A DNA stretch of 41,270 nt from assembly GCA_023267755.1 (NCBI GenBank), contig JAHFMR010000006.1, positions 1 to 41,270 on the forward strand. The letters run 5' to 3'. The notes under the pieces were generated by a model. It was not told where the DNA came from. It was given only the letters and a program-made list of their open reading frames with translations, and did not search any database. Source of the stretch: a bacterium. GTDB lineage: Bacteria > Patescibacteriota > Minisyncoccia > Phycocordibacterales > Phycocordibacteraceae. Positions within the stretch are counted from its first letter, which is position 1. Each line of letters starts with the position of its first letter. Position numbers and translations under genes: made by a program. Positions 1-8,259 of this stretch are shown one piece after another.

Positions 1-454
1 ACCTGCCAACCGTTCTTCTGATTGAAGGCTGGCTTGGGGAAGTAGCGGTCGAGAGCGGAGGAGAGGGAGATAGAGACAGTGCCCTCTGGGGGGTGGTGGA
101 GGTAGAGGAAGGGGGAGTTGCCGACGAATACGTAAGAACCCGATAAGGCGCTTGTTACGAAGTTCTGAAACCCATTCAGCGTGAAATCATCTATTGCACT
201 TGCGCCATATCCGGCAGCATAAGTTTTCGTGCAGGTCAGAGAGAAAAAACAACAGGTTGGCCAAACCATCCATGCAAGTCTGTGTAAGTGACATTTTTAG
301 TGCAGGAATACCCTGCTGCCGTGAGACTGTCCACGGCATACGGTAGGCTCTCTACGCCTGAGCGAGTAAGAATCTGATCTGCTTTCACTGTTGGCACTTG
401 CAGGAAAAGAGTCGGGATGATTATCAGGGAGATTACTATGAAAACCTTTTTCAT
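1..454 (-). pseudogene. Small secreted protein (signal peptide) whose frame is interrupted; ORF 236..454 continues in the -1 frame to the window edge
   Basis: ORF 236..454 starts MKKVFIVISLIIIPTLFLQVPTVKA (signal peptide). After its stop, another minus frame stays open to position 1 and reads coherently (..FSLTCTKTYAAGYGASAIDDFTLNGFQNFVTSALSGSYVFVGNSPFLYLHHPPEGTVSISLSSALDRYFPKPAFNQKNGWQ). The frames meet at an A6/T6 run near 244-249. Confidence 0.55.
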
Positions 455-497
455 ATCCTCTCATAGTACCACTGCTGAAGTGACTGTTTCCCACCAA

Positions 498-1601
498 TTA
501 CTGATACTGAATATAAATTGGTGCGGGAGTGAGGCCAAGTACTTCACCCGTGGTGAGTAGTCCGGTGGAGGGCGGCTTCAAGTCGGCTTTGTAGAAGAGC
601 TTGATGCCGGTGAACTGCACCGGCTCGGGGATGATGACGTGACTATAGGTCCCCTTCTTCTTAGCTTGTGAGCCCCAGCCGTCCATATCCATCACCACTT
701 GCACCTCCGGTAGCGGCCGTATCTGTTTATAATTCGTCACCATAGCTTCGGTGAAGCGATGCACGATAAGCACCTTCGGTGGGAGGTGATAGGCGTGCAC
801 GAGACTCGCGAGATAGCTCGCCGCGTAGTTCACGTCGGCGGCGTCGAAGGTGCCGATAACGGTGCCAGGCGGATTGCCGAACTTCATCGAGAACTCTGGG
901 TCGATAGCCAGATGCACGCGCGGCATACTTAAATATTTCTCGAGTTGCGGGAGCTCGTGCTGGAGTGTGCTCTGCCCTACCTGCACATCGAGGATGAGGA
1001 CGCCGTGTGCGCGGTCTGCCAAGTCGAGCGCGTGGTCGATCTGGTCGTCGGGCATCCGGAGGATATACTTCCCTTCCTTCCCTGCTGACCCTTGTGCCAC
1101 CACCGCGATGTATTGGATCGCGGGGAGCACCGGCGTGGTTGGGTCAGCCGCCTCCCACGTGGCCGTTGTGCTCGCGAGCATCGCAAGCATAGTGTCAGAC
1201 GGATACTCTCCGAGCACGCCCATCCTTGTGGAATAGAAATTGCCATAATACGCGACGATGCGCTTAAACGGGAAGATGGCATCGGTCCCGGGATAGACAG
1301 TGGGTACTGGCCACGCGCGCCCCGCTATAGACACGCTCGTTGTGGCAGTAGAAAATGGGGGGATTGGCGGAGTCGAACTGGCGGTCGTGGAGGCGACTCT
1401 CGCGGGAGGCGCGTAGTGCGCGAGCGCGAGCATACGCGCATTGTAGTCAGCCGTGTTGAACTCCGGCAGCGCGATGAACCGCTCGGGAGCGTCTGCCGCC
1501 TCAGAGCGATACTCGCTCATCACGAGACTAGAGAACGTCATCCCGTAGACGAGCACGAGTGTGGCAACACCCAGTCCGATTATCTGTACTCGTGTGCTCA
1601 T
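498..1601 (-). CDS. Membrane-anchored/secreted protein of unknown function, possibly TIM-barrel/glycoside-hydrolase-like
   Basis: 367 aa ORF, N-terminal hydrophobic anchor, low-complexity S/T/P linker, then a globular domain (VHLAIDPEFSMKFG, VQVVMDMDGWG). Confidence 0.6.
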   Translation of the reverse strand: MSTRVQIIGLGVATLVLVYGMTFSSLVMSEYRSEAADAPERFIALPEFNTADYNARMLALAHYAPPARVASTTASSTPPIPPFSTATTSVSIAGRAWPVPTVYPGTDAIFPFKRIVAYYGNFYSTRMGVLGEYPSDTMLAMLASTTATWEAADPTTPVLPAIQYIAVVAQGSAGKEGKYILRMPDDQIDHALDLADRAHGVLILDVQVGQSTLQHELPQLEKYLSMPRVHLAIDPEFSMKFGNPPGTVIGTFDAADVNYAASYLASLVHAYHLPPKVLIVHRFTEAMVTNYKQIRPLPEVQVVMDMDGWGSQAKKKGTYSHVIIPEPVQFTGIKLFYKADLKPPSTGLLTTGEVLGLTPAPIYIQYQ

Positions 1602-1644
1602 AGCGTCAGCTTATTCTAGCCGACTTGAGCAAAAAACGTTATGG

Positions 1645-4242
1645 CTAGGGGAAGACGAGATGGTAGGCCTTCACAATCAGACTTCTTAAGAAACCGAGGA
1701 AAGATTGCGAGGACTGCGCGTTGGCAACGGCGGCTGTCCCATTGGTAAGGTCGACAAACCCTGGCACGGTACCCACTCCTGATGACGGCGCGACCGAAGC
1801 GCCCGGCTTCTTCTTGCCAATTATTGCCGGAGTCTTTGTGCGCGCAGGAGTGGTGGTCGAGACGACAGGGCTGTGGATAACCGCCGAAATGCTCAAGATG
1901 CTCCCCGACGAAGTCGCATTTGTTGGCAAAAGCGATGCGAACCAGCCGATTGACCCGTTGTTGACTACGGCACCCCCTGCCCCGCTGCCTCCCGCTCCTG
2001 CTCCGCCGCCCGGAGCCACTGGAAGAGCTGCGACAGTTACTGGCGTTGAGAAGGTGGACACGAGACCGAAGGAGTCGGTGAGAGTGAGCGTCACGGTGTA
2101 AGTGCCCGCAGCAGCGTAGGTGTGTGCGGGAGTATCACCGATGAGCGCCACGGTCGTCGTCGCTCCCGAGCCATCGCCGAAGTTCCAGGTGTAGTTCCAC
2201 GAGTCGCCAAGTGTCCCTCCGCTGTTAGCATCACTGCTCGCATCAGTAATCGTGACAGCAAGCCCGGCGGCAGTGGTTGAGAAAGACGCGATGGGCGGAT
2301 AGTTAAGAAGATTGGCGAGCGGCGTCGAGGTCGCGATGATGATAGGTGCGCCTCCACCAACCGGGATGATAGAGCCCGAGAGGATGACGTTGTTCACCAC
2401 AACCGCGTTGATGAGAGTCGTATTAGATAGTGTCGAATTGGTCACGCTGGAGTTCGTGAGAAGTACGTTCGTGAGTGTCGAGGAAGCGATGTCCCACCAC
2501 GTGGAGAGCGTTGAGCCGGTGATAGTCGAGCCAGTTGTTGAAGCGGCCACAGCCTGAGCGAGCGTCGGAGAGAACACGCCGTAGTAGGTGCCGCCGATGG
2601 TCGAATTGGTGTAAAGCACGTTTGAATCAGAAAGGATGATTGGGCCGTAGACTGCCGATGGCGAAACGCTACCGGAAGTGTCGACTGAGCGCACGTGGAA
2701 GTAGTAGGTGTTGTACGGGAGGACAGCGAAGGTCGTCGATGTTGCCGCAGTATTTATCACCACACCTGGGACTGTGGTACTTGCCGAATCGAGGAGGAAT
2801 GCGTATCCGCCGATGCCGGGTCCGCCCACGTCAGTAGCGTCTGCCCACTGGATAGTCGCTGACGTGAGCGGCGAGATAGTCCCCGCGACAGGATTGGCCG
2901 AGACGAATACTGGTGTTGAAGGGAGCACTACTGGCAGCACTGCGCCCTGCACCGAGAACTGCGCATCAATCGTGTGGGCGGCGGCAATGGCGGCAAAGGT
3001 ATAGGTGGTGGAGGTGGCGATGGCAGTGCCGTCGATGGTAAGGGAGGCAATGTCATAGCCTGCTGCTGGGGTGATGGTGTACGTCTGCGAGGCGCCAGAG
3101 GCAACGGTGGTGGTGCCGAGCGGAGTCACCGATCCGTTGGTGCCGCTGGTGGCCACCAGGGCAAAGGTGACTGGTGGCGGGACGATAGCGGCATTGAAGA
3201 CCGCCACCGCTGCGGTGAGCGTCACCACCTCAGCATCTATCGTCGTTTGCGGCGAAGAGGTTGTAAGTGCGAGCGCGATATTGACTGCGTTTGTAAGCGT
3301 CGCACTCGAACCGACAATATGATTGCCCGGCACCACTCCTTCGACAACCCCTACAAGCGCCGCGTTTGCGATACCGATCTCGGCGTTGAGCGTTGTGAGA
3401 TTAGACGGGGGGACGACTGCGGCGTTGAAGGCGGCGAGAGCCGCAGCGAGTGTCGCGGCGGCTGTGTTGACCGTCAACTGTGGCTGAGCGCCCGTCACCG
3501 CCTGTGCGACCGCTATCGCGGTCGCGAGCGTCGCACTCGAACCAACGAGATGGTTTCCTGGCGTCGCTCCCTCGACAACGCCAACGAGCGCCGTGTTCGC
3601 AAGGATGACCTCAGTAGCGAGTACCGATGTGTCTGACAACGGAACAATTGCTGCGTTGAAGGCGGCGATTGCGTTGCTGAGCATCGTCGTTGCGGCATCG
3701 ATCGATGCCTGATCATTGTTCGCGCTCAGCGCACTTGCTGCTGCGATTGCTGCGGCGAGCACTGCTGAAGAACCGATTGTGTGTTGGCCAGGCGTCGTTC
3801 CTTCGGTCGAGCTCGCAAGCGTTGTGTTCGCGGCAGTGATTTCAGCGTTAAGCGCGAGAACATTTGATGGCGAAACAATCGACGCGTTGAAGGCCGCGAG
3901 GGCATCCATAAGCGCTGTCGTCGCCGAATTAACAGCCGACTGATCCCCGCTGCTCATCGCCGCATTTGCCGCCGTGATAGCGGCATTAAGCGCCGCTATC
4001 GAACCGGGTGTGTGTTGTCCCGGCAATGTCCCCTCAGTAACACCAACCAAAGCCGCAGTCGCAATCCCTATCTGCGAGTTAAGCGCTGTGTGATTTGCCG
4101 GCACCACGAGAATGATGATCGGCGGAGGTGGCGGCGGGGCGAACTGTGCCCGCGCGAACCCTGGTGCGGCAAGGAGAAAAAGCACCAGTACCGGCGCTAT
4201 CGCGACTGTATATGCTGCTTTCTTCAGGCCTGCACCCGTCAT
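1645..4242 (-). CDS. Large secreted surface protein: signal peptide, four ~77-aa FIVAR-like repeats, InlB-B-like repeat, FN3-like region, PKD domain
   Basis: 865 aa; repeats of the form LNAEI..AN.ALVGVVEG..PGNH.VGSSATL..A...FNAAIV; GSVTPLGTTTVASGASQTYTITPAAGYDIASLTIDG; PKD-like SWNYTWNFGDGSGATTT...AHTYAAAGTYTVTLTLTD. Confidence 0.75.
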   Translation of the reverse strand: MTGAGLKKAAYTVAIAPVLVLFLLAAPGFARAQFAPPPPPPIIILVVPANHTALNSQIGIATAALVGVTEGTLPGQHTPGSIAALNAAITAANAAMSSGDQSAVNSATTALMDALAAFNASIVSPSNVLALNAEITAANTTLASSTEGTTPGQHTIGSSAVLAAAIAAASALSANNDQASIDAATTMLSNAIAAFNAAIVPLSDTSVLATEVILANTALVGVVEGATPGNHLVGSSATLATAIAVAQAVTGAQPQLTVNTAAATLAAALAAFNAAVVPPSNLTTLNAEIGIANAALVGVVEGVVPGNHIVGSSATLTNAVNIALALTTSSPQTTIDAEVVTLTAAVAVFNAAIVPPPVTFALVATSGTNGSVTPLGTTTVASGASQTYTITPAAGYDIASLTIDGTAIATSTTYTFAAIAAAHTIDAQFSVQGAVLPVVLPSTPVFVSANPVAGTISPLTSATIQWADATDVGGPGIGGYAFLLDSASTTVPGVVINTAATSTTFAVLPYNTYYFHVRSVDTSGSVSPSAVYGPIILSDSNVLYTNSTIGGTYYGVFSPTLAQAVAASTTGSTITGSTLSTWWDIASSTLTNVLLTNSSVTNSTLSNTTLINAVVVNNVILSGSIIPVGGGAPIIIATSTPLANLLNYPPIASFSTTAAGLAVTITDASSDANSGGTLGDSWNYTWNFGDGSGATTTVALIGDTPAHTYAAAGTYTVTLTLTDSFGLVSTFSTPVTVAALPVAPGGGAGAGGSGAGGAVVNNGSIGWFASLLPTNATSSGSILSISAVIHSPVVSTTTPARTKTPAIIGKKKPGASVAPSSGVGTVPGFVDLTNGTAAVANAQSSQSFLGFLRSLIVKAYHLVFP
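3181..4101 (-). repeat. Four tandem ~77-aa coding repeats (FIVAR-like) in the surface protein
   Basis: Each unit holds xLNAEI..AN..L...EG..PG.H..GS...L..A...A and ends AxAAFNAxIV. Confidence 0.75.
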
Positions 4243-4295
4243 AAGGAGATTTCTGCTAAATCCTGATAATTCTGAACTTCCGAACTAATAGCCTA

Positions 4296-4322
4296 TAAAG
4301 GACATTGAGGAAATGTCCTTTA
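4296..4322. repeat. Intergenic palindrome, 11-bp perfect arms, 5-nt loop
   Basis: taaaggacatt-gagga-aatgtccttta, 54 nt upstream of the surface-protein start codon. Confidence 0.7.
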
Positions 4323-4464
4323 GATTACGCACCTTCATATGTCGAGAACACCGCACAGTGACTCACTTTTTTACTGATGACTGACCTTCCGAGAGAGCTC
4401 GAGAGGTGAAAGAACAGGGCCGAGAAAGGGCTGTTCAAATAGAAACGAAGAAGCTAGCTACGAT

Positions 4465-4734
4465 TCAGCGTACTCCGAGCTGTCCCTTTGTCAAATCGAG
4501 CTTCTTGGTGCGTGTCCAGCTCTTAATTTCTGCCTCCCTCTTCAGCGCCGCACTCCGGCTCGGAAGTGTCTCGGTATAGAGGATACGTCGCGCGCCTCTG
4601 GCGCGTGTATAGTGCGCTCCTGTACCGCTCTTGTGCTCGGCCAAGCGTCGGGCGATATCGATCGTCACGCCTGTATAGAGCGTTCCATCATTGCACTCGA
4701 GCACATAAACGAAATAAGGCTTCGTCGCTCCCAC
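4465..4734 (-). CDS. GIY-YIG nuclease superfamily protein (UPF0213/YhbQ-like)
   Basis: 89 aa: YFVYVLECNDGTLYTGVTIDIARRLAEHKSGTGAHYTRARGARRILYTE. Confidence 0.9.
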   Translation of the reverse strand: MGATKPYFVYVLECNDGTLYTGVTIDIARRLAEHKSGTGAHYTRARGARRILYTETLPSRSAALKREAEIKSWTRTKKLDLTKGQLGVR

Positions 4735-4756
4735 GTTAGGGTAAGTTCATATTTTG

Positions 4757-4827
4757 CTGCCAGGCAGGGAATCGAACCCCAATTCACGGCTTCAAAGGCC
4801 GCTGTCCTACCGTTAGACGACCTGGCA
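4757..4827 (-). tRNA. tRNA-Gln(TTG)
   Basis: Cloverleaf on minus strand: TGCCAGG..GCGGC CTTTGAA GCCGT..GGTTCGATTCC..CCTGGCA, discriminator G; no encoded CCA. Confidence 0.93.
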
Positions 4828-4859
4828 ATAGATAAACTTTAGCACTCTTTAGTAATTAG

Positions 4860-5663
4860 TTAAGACCCACAAACAGCGCGCAGGTCGGCGAGGTCGGCTG
4901 TGGTGGGCGCTAAGTTACCGCTCTCGTTCTTGGCGAACATAATCGACTTGGGGTCGCTGTTGTGTCCGAGACCGATAGCGTGACCGAACTCGTGCGCGAG
5001 CACCCGTTCGAGCTGGAGGGTGCCAACAAACTCGAAGATGTTGATGCGTTCGCCCGAGACATCGCGAGAGTATTGTCCCTCCTCGAAGGTGCGCCCAGCA
5101 CTCTGGTTGAACTGTGCTACCACCGCGTTTAAGTCAGCAACGCCTTTGTTGAAGACGGCAACCTGATTATTGATGGTGTCCCCGAGCGCGTTCAGCGAGT
5201 CGCGCTCGGCGTTCAGTGTGGCTAGCTCGCTCGCTGTAGCGCCGCCGCGCGCGTTTACCGTCGCCACCTCCTGATTGTAGGTGGTCTGCCGCGCTGCGTA
5301 GTCAGCCTGGAGCGAGTCGAGTGTCGTGCGCGCGGCGTCGGCATTAGCCTGCTCTCGCGCTATCTCGGTGCCGAATTTAGCGTTCGCCTCGCGCGAGTCG
5401 TAGATGAGATTGACCTTCAATGCTGCGGTCGGATCATAGGTGAGGATCGTCTTTCCTGCTGCTTTGTTCCAGATCGCCACCGCAGTCTTGGTGTTGGTGA
5501 TGAGTTCAGTCTTCGTGATATCAAAGCGCGGATCCACCGTACCGATAGCATATGGGATTGGGTGCACACACGAACGCGTCTGCTGGTAGAAGTAATATGC
5601 TCCGCCTCCCACCGTGAGCGCGATAGTTACGACGATAAGCCAACGCAGTGCCTTTCCTATCAT
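4860..5663 (-). CDS. Membrane-anchored metzincin (M10/matrixin-like) zinc metalloprotease with coiled-coil insertion
   Basis: N-terminal TM helix; HEFGHAIGLGHNSDPKSIMF (HExxHxxGxxH plus Met-turn); start codon overlaps dnaX stop. Confidence 0.85.
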   Translation of the reverse strand: MIGKALRWLIVVTIALTVGGGAYYFYQQTRSCVHPIPYAIGTVDPRFDITKTELITNTKTAVAIWNKAAGKTILTYDPTAALKVNLIYDSREANAKFGTEIAREQANADAARTTLDSLQADYAARQTTYNQEVATVNARGGATASELATLNAERDSLNALGDTINNQVAVFNKGVADLNAVVAQFNQSAGRTFEEGQYSRDVSGERINIFEFVGTLQLERVLAHEFGHAIGLGHNSDPKSIMFAKNESGNLAPTTADLADLRAVCGS

Positions 5664-6715
5664 TCTCCTTGATAGAGCTCCAGGACCGCAAGCTCCAGAG
5701 GTAGGGCGGGGATTGGCGCGTAACGGATGCGTTCTGCAGCAGTAAGGAAGGCAAGCATCGTCGCGTGAGTAATGTGGGACATCGTAAGTCCCACATTAGG
5801 GTTGGCGAACTTCTCAAGCGCAGCGAACTCATCAGTGCCAAGCTCTTGCTCGAGCTCTTCGCGCAGATCAGGCGCGTAGCGGATAAGCAGTGTGGTGCGC
5901 AGGGCCTCGAGCACCAGCTCGAGATAGAGCTTCATATCCGCACCGGCCTTTGCTGTCTTCTCGATAGCGGCGAGCGCCTTGCCTCGCTCGCCCGCGGCGA
6001 GCGCGCTGATGAGCGCGTGTACCTGTTCCTGTTTAGGCGCTCCCGTCACCTCCTCGACTATCTCGCGTGAGAGTTGCTTGGAGGTCCGGCCTCCAAGTGT
6101 TTTTTGGAGGATCGAGAGCGCGTCGCGATATGAACCGTCGCCCAGAAGCGCAATAAGCTCGGCGGCATCTGGAGCGAGCGTGTAGCCCTCCTTCTTCGCG
6201 ACTGCCACGACCATTTTGGCCGCTACAGCACGCGTCGGCTTCTTAAACTCGAACACCTGACAACGTGATTGCACGGTCTCGGGTACCTTCTCGAGCTCGG
6301 TCGTCGCGAGGATAAAGACTGCGTGTGCGGGCGGCTCCTCGAGCGTCTTGAGAAAGGCGTTCCACGCGCCCTTGGAGAGCATATGCACCTCGTCGAGAAT
6401 GTAGACCTTGTAGGGAGAGGAGAACGGGAGCGTGTAGACACCCTCGGTGAGCGCGCGGATATCCTCGACACTATTGTTACTCGCGGCATCAATCTCGTAG
6501 AGATCATTCTCACCACAGCCGATCTCGCGCGCGAAGATGCGTGCCACTGAGGTCTTACCTAGCCCGCGACTACCGGCAAAGAGGTAGGCGTGCCCGATTG
6601 TTTTACTCCTCGCTGCCTCTGCAAGCGGCTTGGTGACCTGCTCCTGCCCGACAACATCTGCGAAGGTCGCAGGTCGATGCGTTCTATATAAACTCTGATG
6701 CGCCATAGTGTCCAA
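5660..6715 (-). CDS. dnaX: DNA polymerase III subunit gamma/tau (short form)
   Basis: SLYRTHRPATFADVVGQEQVTKPL, GSRGLGKTSVARIFA, YEIDAASNNSVEDIRAL, VYILDEVHMLSKGAWNAFLKTLEEPP, ATTELEKVPETVQSRCQ. Confidence 0.95.
   Translation of the reverse strand: MDTMAHQSLYRTHRPATFADVVGQEQVTKPLAEAARSKTIGHAYLFAGSRGLGKTSVARIFAREIGCGENDLYEIDAASNNSVEDIRALTEGVYTLPFSSPYKVYILDEVHMLSKGAWNAFLKTLEEPPAHAVFILATTELEKVPETVQSRCQVFEFKKPTRAVAAKMVVAVAKKEGYTLAPDAAELIALLGDGSYRDALSILQKTLGGRTSKQLSREIVEEVTGAPKQEQVHALISALAAGERGKALAAIEKTAKAGADMKLYLELVLEALRTTLLIRYAPDLREELEQELGTDEFAALEKFANPNVGLTMSHITHATMLAFLTAAERIRYAPIPALPLELAVLELYQGE
5770..5798. repeat. In-gene palindrome in dnaX, 11-bp perfect arms
   Basis: taatgtgggac-atcgtaa-gtcccacatta; the GGGACATCGTAAGTCCC core recurs at 41217-41233. 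Confidence 0.85.
6077..6097. repeat. In-gene palindrome in dnaX, 8-bp perfect arms
   Basis: cttggagg-tccgg-cctccaag. Confidence 0.55.
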
Positions 6716-6824
6716 AGTATAGCAAAGATAGTGAATTGACTTGCTTCTTTTAGAATTGCTTGACTTTATATATGTATGATGTTTAACTATACGTAGTCAA
6801 TCTTGACCTTTCCGGGAGCGCGTT

Positions 6825-7238
6825 ATGTCACAGATTCTGTGGGCTTTTGCAATCGGCTGTGGCTTCGTCCTGTGGCCGATTGCCGGGAAATTCCTCGGTA
6901 TGAACGGTTCCTGGGTAACCACAATCGTAGTCGTAGGAACATCCCTAAGTGCACTTGCTCTGGCTAGTCAATCGGCAATGGCGAGCGGAGTTCCTTCGAT
7001 ACGGAGTTGTCTACTGCTTCTGATCGCGGGAGTTGTGAACGGGGTCGCTCTGTATTTCTACAGTGTGAAGGCGGCTGACCCCCTCGTCTCAACCGGTGTG
7101 TTCATTACGACAGTGACGACCGTCATGCTAGTCATGGGGCCAGTCCTTGGCTATTTCCTGAACGGAGAAACGCTTTCCTCAAGACAGGTTGCTGGACTCA
7201 TTGGTGCTGTTGTGTCGGTTTATCTTCTTGCAGGATAA
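6825..7238 (+). CDS. EamA/DMT-like small membrane protein (about 4 TM)
   Basis: 137 aa hydrophobic protein ending GPVLGYFLNGETLSSRQVAGLIGAVVSVYLLAG, typical of an EamA half-transporter C-terminus. Confidence 0.65.
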   Translation: MSQILWAFAIGCGFVLWPIAGKFLGMNGSWVTTIVVVGTSLSALALASQSAMASGVPSIRSCLLLLIAGVVNGVALYFYSVKAADPLVSTGVFITTVTTVMLVMGPVLGYFLNGETLSSRQVAGLIGAVVSVYLLAG

Positions 7239-7256
7239 GGAGGCCTGCGACTTCAT

Positions 7257-7278
7257 GGGGCACACTTCGGTGTGTCCC
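7257..7278. repeat. Convergent-gene hairpin with C(UUCG)G tetraloop
   Basis: ggggcacac-ttcg-gtgtgtccc between the EamA-like gene (+) and dus (-), abutting the dus stop codon; no T-tract. Confidence 0.65.
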
Positions 7279-8237
7279 TAACTATTTATAAGTTGTTCCA
7301 GCTCGGCGGCGGTGTTCGCCTCCATCAGCTTGGCGCGCAGGTCGGCGGCGCCGGGATAGCCGGTGATAAATGCTTTGATGTGTTTCTTCAATATTGAAAA
7401 GTTCTTGGAGGGTCTAAGCTGTTCGAAGAGGCGAGCGAGCTCAGTAAGCGCCGCGAGCTTCTCGACAAGCGGTGTGTCCTCGCTCTTACGGCCAGCAAAG
7501 ACCCAGGGGTTCCCGAACATCCCGCGACCGATCATCACGCCGTCGCAATCGGTCTCTGCCGCGAGCCGCTTCCCTTCTTCGACACTTTGCACATCGCCAT
7601 TGCCGATAAGGAGCGTATCGGGAGCGAGCGCGTCTCGGAGTGCTACTGCCCGCTTCATACGCTCCCAGTCGGCAGGTACGAGCGAGAGCTCCTTGCGCGT
7701 GCGCAGGTGGAGCGTGAGCGTAGCCGGCTGTGCCAGAAGAATCGGCGTGAGCCATTCCTCAAGTGTCTCCTTGTGGTAGCCGATGCGCGTCTTCACCGAC
7801 ACTGGGAGCCCCGCGGTCTTAGCGACGGCGATAAGCTCCACTGCAAGCGCCGGCGTCTTGATGAGTGCGGCGCCTGCGCCCTGTCGCTCGATGGCTCTAT
7901 CGGGACAGCCCATATTAAGGTCAACGCCATCGAAGCCGAGTTCGGCGACAAGCTTCGCGGCGTACGCGACCATCTCGGGCTTGCTTGAGAATATTTGCGC
8001 GACGATCGGATGTTCTTGCTCACTGTAAACGAGGTCGCGCATCAGCGGATTTTCAGCATCCGGCATCTTGGCGATCTCGCGTGTATGATACAGCCCGTCA
8101 GCCGAGACGAACTCGGTCCAGAAAACGTCCGGCTTGCCACGCGTGGCGACGAGCGCGCGGAAGGCCGCGTCGGTGACGTCGGCCATCGGCGCCATCACGA
8201 AGAACGGCTTCGCCAAGCGATTCCAAAAAGATTCCAT
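7278..8237 (-). CDS. dus: tRNA-dihydrouridine synthase
   Basis: FFVMAPMADVTDAAFR, DGVDLNMGCPDRAIERQGAGAALI, VSVKTRIGY, LIGNGDVQSVEEG, DGVMIGRGMFGNPWVF. Confidence 0.93.
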   Translation of the reverse strand: MESFWNRLAKPFFVMAPMADVTDAAFRALVATRGKPDVFWTEFVSADGLYHTREIAKMPDAENPLMRDLVYSEQEHPIVAQIFSSKPEMVAYAAKLVAELGFDGVDLNMGCPDRAIERQGAGAALIKTPALAVELIAVAKTAGLPVSVKTRIGYHKETLEEWLTPILLAQPATLTLHLRTRKELSLVPADWERMKRAVALRDALAPDTLLIGNGDVQSVEEGKRLAAETDCDGVMIGRGMFGNPWVFAGRKSEDTPLVEKLAALTELARLFEQLRPSKNFSILKKHIKAFITGYPGAADLRAKLMEANTAAELEQLINS

Positions 8238-8259
8238 CGCTTTACCGTATCAGAAAGCG

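Noticed and set aside
3181-4101. Tandem repeats as a possible CRISPR or DNA satellite
   Set aside because: Periodicity is ~230 bp and in frame in a protein, with diverged DNA; these are protein domain repeats.
4430-4465. Imperfect gaacag...ctgttc stem as terminator of the GIY-YIG gene
   Set aside because: Stem is interrupted and the T-tract weak; not confident enough to annotate.
5182-5209. ccgagcgcg/cgcgctcgg inverted repeat in the metalloprotease coiled coil
   Set aside because: Explainable by repeated GAGCGC/GCGCTC codons in a coiled coil; too short to claim as an element.
5983-6001. cgctcgcc-cgc-ggcgagcg hairpin in dnaX
   Set aside because: Short GC-rich stem in Ala/Gly/Glu-rich coding sequence, plausible by chance.
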